In this document: in pieces, positions 1 through 10,347 of the stretch
How the letters are laid out: each line of letters begins with the position of its first letter
Numbering within the stretch: the first letter of the stretch is position 1
From: Morinoia aosen
Taxonomy: Eukaryota > Arthropoda > Malacostraca > Amphipoda > Talitridae
DNA: 64,000 bases
Assembly (NCBI GenBank): GCA_030386875.1
Contig: CM059562.1
Span: 62,122,201 to 62,186,200 of the forward strand
Direction of reading: 5' to 3'
Program-made: the position numbers and the translations under genes
The notes under the pieces: model-generated
What the model saw: only the letters and a program-made list of their open reading frames with translations
The model's database searches: none
Told to the model about the DNA's origin: nothing

Positions 1-45
1 CATCATTAAAGGTAAGTCAATTGCAAAGCAAAGTTACTGAAACAT

Positions 46-618
46 TTAAATTAGGTCGTGGACATCTATCACACGAAGATAGTTCATTAATTCCTTGACG
101 TCTAAGTGGCGTCCCAATACCGTCTCGACGGTAGGTTGTGGCGTTTGGCAAGCCTTTATACAATTTCTACTAATTGTTAGACTTTCACATTCTATGATTA
201 GGTGTTTGACAGTTAGTGTTGAGTTGTTGCAAAACTCGCATATTGGTGCAATATCAGGTATCTCATTGTTCATCAGGTAGCCATGCGTCAAGAATGTGTG
301 TCCTATTCTGAGTCGGTTAACTATTATTTCCTCTTTACGTGGTATTTTACCTAATTCTAATTCCGCGCCTGGTGATGGCTGTATTTCTCTTAACTTGTCC
401 CTGCAACTTTCCCACCTAGTTTTCCACTGGTCAATCATCTTTTGTTGTATTAATGGTTTCCAGTCTGAGTGGCAAATTAGAATGAATTCTTCGGGTCTTC
501 GGGTAGCGTTCTTAGCTGCAGTATCTGCAGCATCGTGACCGCAACCATGAATGTAACTCATTTCTGATGCCTCATGAGAAGCATTTAATTTGCTGGTAAA
601 CATTTTTGGAACGATCAA
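46..618 (-). pseudogene. C-terminal remnant of a LINE (non-LTR retrotransposon) ORF2
   Basis: The minus strand reads about 190 codons that match the C-terminal end of Jockey/I-type LINE ORF2 proteins. The first part has the last RNase H acidic block (GHDAADTAAKNA). It is followed by the conserved RLRIGHTFLTHGYL block and a zinc-finger-like pattern C-x2-C-x8-H-x4-C (CEFCNNSTLTVKHLIIEC). The endonuclease, the reverse transcriptase and most of RNase H are absent, so this is a 5'-truncated copy, which is common for LINEs. There is no ATG at the open end, so the apparent start means nothing. The last codons end near position 46. It is unrelated in detail to the LINE at 15.6-21.8 kb, although it shares the same C-terminal architecture. 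Confidence 0.75.
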
Positions 619-955
619 TTATGTTTCTCATTTGTGTGTGTGAGAGCTCTCATGTTTTCCAATTTTCTTGGCATACTTAGAAAAATCAATTAAAGTTCTC
701 CGCTGATTGAATGTATCATTCTTTTGTACCTATCGAGAGCATATTTGAACTCAAAAATAGTGAAAGTTCGAAAATCAGTCGAGATGAAGTATTATCGCAT
801 GCTTCTCTCTAATTTAAATAAAAGTATAGAATTGTTCCAAGACATTGAATGGTAAATATTAGAAATAGCTTGATGCAATGTCATTCTGATCGAAAAACTG
901 ATGCACGTCTCCGCACTGGTATAGAAACGTAACACAGCGTCCTCACGCCTGCACT
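619..955. other. Short AT-rich stretch without recognised features
   Basis: Between the LINE remnant and the first minisatellite I see no coding signal, RNA gene or terminal repeat. The sequence turns GC-rich abruptly near 955, where the tandem array starts. Confidence 0.5.
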
Positions 956-959
956 CTCT

Positions 960-3900
960 CTACAGATGTGGCTGTGCCCTGATGTGGCCGTCTCGCTGTC
1001 CTGCGGCCTGATGTGGCCGTCTCGCCGTCCTGCGGCCTGATGTGACCGTCCTGCGGCCTGATGTGGCCGTCTCGCTGTCCTGCGGCCTGATGTGGCCGTC
1101 TCGCCGTCCTGCGGCCTGATGTGGCCGTCTCGCTGTCCTGCGGCCTGATGTGGCCGTCTCGCCGTCCTGCGGCCTGATGTGGCCGTCTCGCCGTCCTGCG
1201 GCCTGATGTGGCCGTCTCGCTGTCCTGCGGCCTGATGTGGCCGTCTCGCCGTCCTGCGGCCTGATGTGGCCGTCTCGCTGTCCTGCGGCCTGATGTGGCC
1301 GTCTCGCCGTCCTGCGGCCTGATGTGGCCGTCTCGCCGTCCTGCGGCCTGATGTGGCCGTCTCGCTGTCCTGCGGCCTGATGTGGCCGTCTCGCTGTCCT
1401 GCGGCCTGATGTGGCCGTCTCGCCGTCCTGCGGCCTGATGTGGCCGTCTCGCCGTCCTGCGGCCTGATGTGGCCGTCTCGCCGTCCTGCGGCCTGATGTG
1501 GCCGTCTCGCCGTCCTGCGGCCTGATGTGGCCGTCTCGCCGTCCTGCGGCCTGATGTGGCCGTCTCGCCGTCCTGCGGCCTGATGTGGCCGTCTCGCCGT
1601 CCTGCGGCCTGATGTGGCCGTCTCGCCGTCCTGCGGCCTGATGTGGCCGTCTCGCCGTCCTGCGGCCTGATGTGGCCGTCTCGCTGTCCTGCGGCCTGAT
1701 GTGGCCGTCTCGCTGTCCTGCGGCCTGATGTGGCCGTCTCGCTGTCCTGCGGCCTGATGTGGCCGTCTCGCTGTCCTGCGGCCTGATGTGGCCGTCCCGC
1801 TGTCCTGCGGCCTGATGTGGCCGTCTCGCTGTCCTGCGGCCTGATGTGGCCGTCTCGCTGTCCTGCGGCCTGATGTGGCCGTCTCGCTGTCCTGCGGCCT
1901 GATGTGGCCGTCTCGCCGTCCTGCGGCCTGATGTGGCCGTCTCGCCGTCCTGCGGCCTGATGTGGCCGTCTCGCCGTCCTGCGGCCTGATGTGGCCGTCT
2001 CGCCGTCCTGCGGCCTGATGTGGCCGTCTCGCTGTCCTGCGGCCTGATGTGGCCGTCTCGCTGTCCTGCTGCCTGATGTGGCCGTCTCGCTGTCCTGCGG
2101 CCTGATGTGGCCGTCCCGCTGTCCTGCGGCCTGATGTGGCCGTCTCGCTGTCCTGCGGCCTGATGTGGCCGTCTCGCTGTCCTGCGGCCTGATGTGGCCG
2201 TCTCGCTGTCCTGCGGCCTGATGTGGCCGTCTCGCCGTCCTGCGGCCTGATGTGGCCGTCTCGCCGTCCTGCGGCCTGATGTGGCCGTCTCGCTGTCCTG
2301 CGGCCTGATGTGGCCGTCTCGCCGTCCTGCGGCCTGATGTGGCCGTCTCGCCGTCCTGCGGCCTGATGTGGCCGTCTCGCTGTCCTGCGGCCTGATGTGG
2401 CCGTCTCGCCGTCCTGCGGCCTGATGTGGCCGTCTCGCCGTCCTGCGGCCTGATGTGGCCGTCTCGCCGTCCTGCGGCCTGATGTGGCCGTCTCGCCGTC
2501 CTGCGGCCTGATGTGGCCGTCTCGCCGTCCTGCGGCCTGATGTGGCCGTCTCGCCGTCCTGCGGCCTGATGTGGCCGTCTCGCTGTCCTGCGGCCTGATG
2601 TGGCCGTCTCGCTGTCCTGCGGCCTGATGTGGCCGTCTCGCCGTCCTGCGGCCTGATGTGGCCGTCTCGCCGTCCTGCGGCCTGATGTGGCCGTCTCGCC
2701 GTCCTGCGGCCTGATGTGGCCGTCTCGCCGTCCTGCGGCCTGATGTGGCCGTCTCGCCGTCCTGCGGCCTGATGTGGCCGTCTCGCCGTCCTGCGGCCTG
2801 ATGTGGCCGTCTCGCCGTCCTGCGGCCTGATGTGGCCGTCTCGCCGTCCTGCGGCCTGATGTGGCCGTCTCGCCGTCCTGCGGCCTGATGTGGCCGTCTC
2901 GCTGTCCTGCGGCCTGATGTGGCCGTCTCGCTGTCCTGCGGCCTGATGTGGCCGTCTCGCTGTCCTGCGGCCTGATGTGGCCGTCTCGCTGTCCTGCGGC
3001 CTGATGTGGCCGTCCCGCTGTCCTGCGGCCTGATGTGGCCGTCTCGCTGTCCTGCGGCCTGATGTGGCCGTCTCGCTGTCCTGCGGCCTGATGTGGCCGT
3101 CTCGCTGTCCTGCGGCCTGATGTGGCCGTCTCGCCGTCCTGCGGCCTGATGTGGCCGTCTCGCCGTCCTGCGGCCTGATGTGGCCGTCTCGCCGTCCTGC
3201 GGCCTGATGTGGCCGTCTCGCCGTCCTGCGGCCTGATGTGGCCGTCTCGCTGTCCTGCGGCCTGATGTGGCCGTCTCGCTGTCCTGCTGCCTGATGTGGC
3301 CGTCTCGCTGTCCTGCGGCCTGATGTGGCCGTCCCGCTGTCCTGCGGCCTGATGTGGCCGTCTCGCTGTCCTGCGGCCTGATGTGGCCGTCTCGCTGTCC
3401 TGCGGCCTGATGTGGCCGTCTCGCTGTCCTGCGGCCTGATGTGGCCGTCTCGCCGTCCTGCGGCCTGATGTGGCCGTCTCGCCGTCCTGCGGCCTGATGT
3501 GGCCGTCTCGCCGTCCTGCGGCCTGATGTGGCCGTCTCGCTGTCCTGCGGCCTGATGTGGCCGTCTCGCCGTCCTGCGGCCTGATGTGGCCGTCTCGCCG
3601 TCCTGCGGCCTGATGTGGCCGTCTCGCTGTCCTGCGGCCTGATGTGGCCGTCTCGCTGTCCTGCGGCCTGATGTGGCCGTCTCGCTGTCCTGCGGCCTGA
3701 TGTGGCCGTCTCGCCGTCCTGCGGCCTGATGTGGCCGTCTCGCCGTCCTGCGGCCTGATGTGGCCGTCTCGCCGTCCTGCGGCCTGATGTGGCCGTCTCG
3801 CCGTCCTGCGGCCTGATGTGGCCGTCTCGCCGTCCTGCGGCCTGATGTGGCCGTCTCGCCGTCCTGCGGCCTGATGTGGCCGTCTCGCCGTCCTGCGGCC

Positions 3901-6900
3901 TGATGTGGCCGTCTCGCTGTCCTGCGGCCTGATGTGGCCGTCTCGCTGTCCTGCGGCCTGATGTGGCCGTCTCGCCGTCCTGCGGCCTGATGTGGCCGTC
4001 TCGCCGTCCTGCGGCCTGATGTGGCCGTCTCGCCGTCCTGCGGCCTGATGTGGCCGTCTCGCCGTCCTGCGGCCTGATGTGGCCGTCTCGCCGTCCTGCG
4101 GCCTGATGTGGCCGTCTCGCCGTCCTGCGGCCTGATGTGGCCGTCTCGCCGTCCTGCGGCCTGATGTGGCCGTCTCGCCGTCCTGCGGCCTGATGTGGCC
4201 GTCTCGCCGTCCTGCGGCCTGATGTGGCCGTCTCGCTGTCCTGCGGCCTGATGTGGCCGTCTCGCTGTCCTGCGGCCTGATGTGGCCGTCTCGCTGTCCT
4301 GCGGCCTGATGTGGCCGTCTCGCTGTCCTGCGGCCTGATGTGGCCGTCCCGCTGTCCTGCGGCCTGATGTGGCCGTCTCGCTGTCCTGCGGCCTGATGTG
4401 GCCGTCTCGCTGTCCTGCGGCCTGATGTGGCCGTCTCGCTGTCCTGCGGCCTGATGTGGCCGTCTCGCCGTCCTGCGGCCTGATGTGGCCGTCTCGCCGT
4501 CCTGCGGCCTGATGTGGCCGTCTCGCCGTCCTGCGGCCTGATGTGGCCGTCTCGCCGTCCTGCGGCCTGATGTGGCCGTCTCGCTGTCCTGCGGCCTGAT
4601 GTGGCCGTCTCGCTGTCCTGCTGCCTGATGTGGCCGTCTCGCTGTCCTGCGGCCTGATGTGGCCGTCCCGCTGTCCTGCGGCCTGATGTGGCCGTCTCGC
4701 TGTCCTGCGGCCTGATGTGGCCGTCTCGCTGTCCTGCGGCCTGATGTGGCCGTCTCGCTGTCCTGCGGCCTGATGTGGCCGTCTCGCCGTCCTGCGGCCT
4801 GATGTGGCCGTCTCGCCGTCCTGCGGCCTGATGTGGCCGTCTCGCTGTCCTGCGGCCTGATGTGGCCGTCTCGCCGTCCTGCGGCCTGATGTGGCCGTCT
4901 CGCCGTCCTGCGGCCTGATGTGGCCGTCTCGCTGTCCTGCGGCCTGATGTGGCCGTCTCGCTGTCCTGCGGCCTGATGTGGCCGTCTCGCTGTCCTGCGG
5001 CCTGATGTGGCCGTCTCGCCGTCCTGCGGCCTGATGTGACCGTCCTGCGGCCTGATGTGGCCGTCTCGCTGTCCTGCGGCCTGATGTGGCCGTCTCGCCG
5101 TCCTGCGGCCTGATGTGGCCGTCTCGCTGTCCTGCGGCCTGATGTGGCCGTCTCGCCGTCCTGCGGCCTGATGTGGCCGTCTCGCCGTCCTGCGGCCTGA
5201 TGTGGCCGTCTCGCTGTCCTGCGGCCTGATGTGGCCGTCTCGCCATCCTGCGGCCTGATGTGGCCGTCTCGCTGTCCTGCGGCCTGATGTGGCCGTCTCG
5301 CCGTCCTGCGGCCTGATGTGGCCGTCTCGCCGTCCTGCGGCCTGATGTGGCCGTCTCGCTGTCCTGCGGCCTTATGTGGCCGTCTCGCTGTCCTGCGGCC
5401 TGATGTGGCCGTCTCGCCGTCCTGCGGCCTGATGTGGCCGTCTCGCCGTCCTGCGGCCTGATGTGGCCGTCTCGCCGTCCTGCGGCCTGATGTGGCCGTC
5501 TCGCCGTCCTGCGGCCTGATGTGGCCGTCTCGCCGTCCTGCGGCCTGATGTGGCCGTCTCGCCGTCCTGCGGCCTGATGTGGCCGTCTCGCTGTCCTGCG
5601 GCCTGATGTGGCCGTCTCGCTGTCCTGCGGCCTGATGTGGCCGTCTCGCCGTCCTGCGGCCTGATGTGGCCGTCTCGCCGTCCTGCGGCCTGATGTGGCC
5701 GTCTCGCCGTCCTGCGGCCTGATGTGGCCGTCTCGCCGTCCTGCGGCCTGATGTGGCCGTCTCGCCGTCCTGCGGCCTGATGTGGCCGTCTCGCCGTCCT
5801 GCGGCCTGATGTGGCCGTCTCGCCGTCCTGCGGCCTGATGTGGCCGTCTCGCCGTCCTGCGGCCTGATGTGGCCGTCTCGCCGTCCTGCGGCCTGGTGTG
5901 GCCGTCTCGCTGTCCTGCGGCCTGATGTGGCCGTCTCGCTGTCCTGCGGCCTGATGTGGCCGTCTCGCTGTCCTGCGGCCTGATGTGGCCGTCTCGCTGT
6001 CCTGCGGCCTGATGTGGCCGTCCCGCTGTCCTGCGGCCTGATGTGGCCGTCTCGCTGTCCTGCGGCCTGATGTGGCCGTCTCGCTGTCCTGCGGCCTGAT
6101 GTGGCCGTCTCGCTGTCCTGCGGCCTGATGTGGCCGTCTCGCCGTCCTGCGGCCTGATGTGGCCGTCTCGCCGTCCTGCGGCCTGATGTGGCCGTCTCGC
6201 CGTCCTGCGGCCTGATGTGGCCGTCTCGCCGTCCTGCGGCCTGATGTGGCCGTCTCGCTGTCCTGCGGCCTGATGTGGCCGTCTCGCTGTCCTGCTGCCT
6301 GATGTGGCCGTCTCGCTGTCCTGCGGCCTGATGTGGCCGTCCCGCTGTCCTGCGGCCTGATGTGGCCGTCTCGCTGTCCTGCGGCCTGATGTGGCCGTCT
6401 CGCTGTCCTGCGGCCTGATGTGGCCGTCTCGCTGTCCTGCGGCCTGATGTGGCCGTCTCGCCGTCCTGCGGCCTGATGTGGCCGTCTCGCCGTCCTGCGG
6501 CCTGATGTGGCCGTCTCGCTGTCCTGCGGCCTGATGTGGCCGTCTCGCCGTCCTGCGGCCTGATGTGGCCGTCTCGCTGTCCTGCGGCCTGATGTGGCCG
6601 TCTCGCCGTCCTGCGGCCTGATGTGGCCGTCTCGCCGTCCTGCGGCCTGATGTGGCCGTCTCGCCGTCCTGCGGCCTGATGTGGCCGTCTCGCCGTCCTG
6701 CGGCCTGATGTGGCCGTCTCGCCGTCCTGCGGCCTGATGTGGCCGTCTCGCCGTCCTGCGGCCTGATGTGGCCGTCTCGCTGTCCTGCGGCCTGATGTGG
6801 CCGTCTCGCTGTCCTGCGGCCTGATGTGGCCGTCTCGCCGTCCTGCGGCCTGATGTGGCCGTCTCGCCGTCCTGCGGCCTGATGTGGCCGTCTCGCCGTC

Positions 6901-9900
6901 CTGCGGCCTGATGTGGCCGTCTCGCCGTCCTGCGGCCTGCTGTGGCCGTCTCGCCGTCCTGCGGCCTGATGTGGCCGTCTCGCCGTCCTGCGGCCTGATG
7001 TGGCCGTCTCGCCGTCCTGCGGCCTGATGTGGCCGTCTCGCCGTCCTGCGGCCTGATGTGGCCGTCTCGCCGTCCTGCGGCCTGATGTGGCCGTCTCGCT
7101 GTCCTGCGGCCTGATGTGGCCGTCTCGCTGTCCTGCGGCCTGATGTGGCCGTCTCGCTGTCCTGCGGCCTGATGTGGCCGTCTCGCTGTCCTGCGGCCTG
7201 ATGTGGCCGTCCCGCTGTCCTGCGGCCTGATGTGGCCGTCTCGCTGTCCTGCGGCCTGATGTGGCCGTCTCGCTGTCCTGCGGCCTGATGTGGCCGTCTC
7301 GCTGTCCTGCGGCCTGATGTGGCCGTCTCGCCGTCCTGCGGCCTGATGTGGCCGTCTCGCCGTCCTGCGGCCTGATGTGGCCGTCTCGCCGTCCTGCGGC
7401 CTGATGTGGCCGTCTCGCCGTCCTGCGGCCTGATGTGGCCGTCTCGCTGTCCTGCGGCCTGATGTGGCCGTCTCGCTGTCCTGCTGCCTGATGTGCCTGA
7501 TGTGGCCGTCTCGCTGTCCTGCGGCCTGATGTGGCCGTCTCGCTGTCCTGCGGCCTGATGTGGCCGTCTCGCTGTCCTGCGGCCTGATGTGGCCGTCTCG
7601 CCGTCCTGCGGCCTGATGTGGCCGTCTCGCCGTCCTGCGGCCTGATGTGGCCGTCTCGCTGTCCTGCGGCCTGATGTGCCGTCTCGCCGTCCTGCGGCCT
7701 GATGTGGCCGTCTCGCCGTCCTGCGGCCTGATGTGGCCGTCTCGCTGTCCTGCGGCCTGATGTGGCCGTCTCGCTGTCCTGCGGCCTGATGTGGCCGTCT
7801 CGCTGTCCTGCGGCCTGATGTGGCCGTCTCGCCGTCCTGCGGCCTGATGTGGCCGTCTCGCCGTCCTGCGGCCTGATGTGGCCGTCTCGCCGTCCTGCGG
7901 CCTGATGTGGGCCGTCTCGCCGTCCTGCGGCCTGATGTGGCCGTCTCGCCGTCCTGCGGCCTGATGTGGCCGTCTCGCCGTCCTGCGGCCTGATGTGGCC
8001 GTCTCGCCGTCCTGCGGCCTGATGTGGCCGTCTCGCTGTCCTGCGGCCTGATGTGGCCGTCTCGCTGTCCTGCGGCCTGATGTGGCCGTCTCGCCGTCCC
8101 TGCGGCCCTGATGTGGCCGTCTCGCCGTCCTGCGGCCTGATGTGGCCGTCTCGCCGTCCTGCGGCCTGATGTGGCCGTCTCGCCGTCCTGCGGCCTGATG
8201 TGGCCGTCTCGCCGTCCTGCGGCCTGATGTGGCCGTCTCGCCGTCCTGCGGCCTGATGTGGCCGTCTCGCCGTCCTGCGGCCTGATGTGGCCGTCTCGCC
8301 GTCCTGCGGCCTGATGTGGCCGTCTCGCCGTCCTGCGGCCTGATGTGGCCGTCTCCGCTGTCCTGCGGCCTGATGTGGGCCGTCCTCGCTGTCCTGCGGC
8401 CTGATGTGGCCGTCTCGCTGTCCTGCGGCCTGATGTGGCCGTCTCGCTGTCCTGCGGCCTGATGTGGCCGTCCCCGCTGTCCTGCGGCCTGATGTGGCCG
8501 TCTCGCTGTCCTGCGGCCTGATGTGGCCGTCTCGCTGTCCTGCGGCCTGATGTGGCCGTCTCGCCGTCCTGCGGCCTGATGTGGCCGTCTCGCCGTCCTG
8601 CGGCCTGATGTGGCCGTCTCGCCGTCCTGCGGCCTGATGTGGCCGTCTCGCCGTCCTGCGGCCTGATGTGGCCGTCTCGCCGTCCTGCGGCCTGATGTGG
8701 CCGTCTCGCTGTCCTGCGGCCTGATGTGGCCGTCTCGCTGTCCTGCTGCCTGATGTGGCCGTCTCGCTGTCCTGCGGCCTGATGTGGCCGTCCCGCTGTC
8801 CTGCGGCCTGATGTGGCCGTCTCGCTGTCCTGCGGCCTGATGTGGCCGTCTCGCTGTCCTGCGGCCTGATGTGGCCGTCTCGCTGTCCTGCGGGCCTGAT
8901 GTGGCCGTCCTCGCCGGTCCTGCGGCCTGATGTGGCCCGTCTCCGCCGTCCTGCGGCCTGATGTGGCCGTCTCGCTGTCCTGCGGCCTGATGTGGCCGTC
9001 TCGCCGTCCTGCGGCCTGATGTGGCCGTCTCGCCGTCCTGCGGCCTGATGTGGCCGTCTCGCTGTCCTGCGGCCTGATGTGGCCGTCTCGCTGTCCTGCG
9101 GCCTGATGTGGCCGTCTCGCTGTCCTGCGGCCTGATGTGGCCGTCTCGCCGTCCTGCGGCCTGATGTGGCCGTCTCGCCGTCCTGCGGCCTGATTGTGGC
9201 CGTCTCGCCGTCCTGCGGCCTGATGTGGCCGTCTCGCCGTCCTGCGGCCTGATGTGGCCGTCTCGCCGTCCTGCGGCCTGATGTGGCCGTCTCGCCGTCC
9301 TGCGGCCTGATGTGGCCGTCTCGCTGTCCTGCGGCCTGATGTGGCCGTCTCGCTGTCCTGCGGCCTGATGTGGCCGTCTCGCCGTCCTGCGGCCTGATGT
9401 GGCCGTCTCGCTGTCCTGCGGCCTGATGTGGCCGTCTCGCCGTCCTGCGGGCCTGATGTGGCCGTCTCGCCGGTCCTGCGGGCCTGATGTGGCCGTCTCG
9501 CCGTCCTGCGGCCTGATGTGGCCGTCTCGCCGTCCTGCGGCCTGATGTGGCCGTCTCGAGCCGTCCTGCGGCCTGATGTGGCCGTCTCGCTGTCCTGCGG
9601 CCTGATGTGGCCGTCTCGCTGTCCTGCGGCCTGATGTGCCGTCTCGCTGTCCTGCGGCCTGATGTGGCCGTCTCGCCGTCCTGCGGCCTGATGTGGCCGT
9701 CTCGCTGTCCTGCGGCCTGATGTGGCCGTCTCGCTGTCCTGCTGCTCTGGATGTGGCCGTCTCGCTGTCCTGCGGCCTGATGTGGCCGTACCGCTGTCCT
9801 GCGGCCTGATGTGGCCGTCCTCGCTGTCCTGCGACCTGATGTGGCCGTCTCGCTGTCCTGCTGCCTGATGTGGCCGTCTCGCCGTCCTGCGGCCTGATGT

Positions 9901-10140
9901 GGCCGTCTCGCTGTCCTGCGGCCTGATGTGGCCGTCTCGCTGTCCTGCTGCCTGATGTGGCCGTCCTGCGGCCTGATGTGGCCGTCTCGCTGTCCTGCGG
10001 CCTGATGTGGCCGTCTCGCTGTCCTGCGGCCTGATGTGGCCGTACCGCTGTCCTGCGGCCTGATGTGGCCGTCTCGCTGTCCTGCGACCTGATGTGGCCG
10101 TCCTGCGGCCTGATGTGGCCGTCCTGCGGCCTGATGTGGC
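960..10140. repeat. 29-bp GC-rich minisatellite, ~315 copies
   Basis: Tandem array with a 29-bp unit whose plus-strand core is GATGTGGCCGTCTCGC followed by (T/C)GTCCTGCGGCCT. The commonest difference is a T/C choice in TCTCGC[T/C]GTCC, and the two types occur in runs. Rarer markers are GTCCCGC (at 1794, 2113, 3012, 3331, 4346, 4665, 6020, 6339, 7209, 8470, 8790) and CTGCTG (at 2070, 3288, 4622, 6296, 7485, 8747). Several units lack an 8-bp block and are 21 bp long (near 1048, 5036, 9958). Each unit has several CpGs and no sign of CpG loss. Because 29 is not a multiple of 3 and no frame of the reverse unit contains a stop, the minus strand is open for over 3000 codons, but this is a property of the repeat. 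Indels become frequent after about 7480. Confidence 0.97.
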
Positions 10141-10347
10141 CTGATTCGGCCGTCCTGCGGCCTGATGTGGCCGTATATGGTCGCCCCGCGGCCTGACGTG
10201 GCTGTCCCGCGGCCTGACGTGGTCGTCCCGCAACCTGACGTGGTCGTCCCGCAACCTGACGTGGTCGTCCCGCGACCTGACGTGGCCGTCCCGCGACCTG
10301 ACGTGGCCGTCCCGCGGCCTGACGTGGTCGTCTCGGGGCCTCACGTG
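10088..10347. repeat. 21-bp tandem array flanking, and related to, the 29-bp array
   Basis: At the right end of the minisatellite the period falls to 21 bp with cores such as CCTGACGTGGTCGTCCCGC. The unit equals the 29-bp unit without the 8 bases TCTCGC(T/C)G. Copies are more diverged (GCAACC, GCGACC, GGGGCC variants) than in the main array, as expected of an older edge or of an ancestral form. The array runs straight into the 30-bp array, sharing the bases GTGGCCGT at the join near 10345. Confidence 0.85.

Noticed and set aside
960-10140. Possible CRISPR array because of a ~29-bp repeat
   Set aside because: The repeats are directly contiguous with no unique spacers, and the surrounding DNA is eukaryotic.
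943-10344. Giant minus-strand ORFs of 3133 and 1428 codons
   Set aside because: They are a direct result of a stop-free 29-bp tandem repeat. All frames give the same repeat, and indels do not end them. There is no start context or domain.
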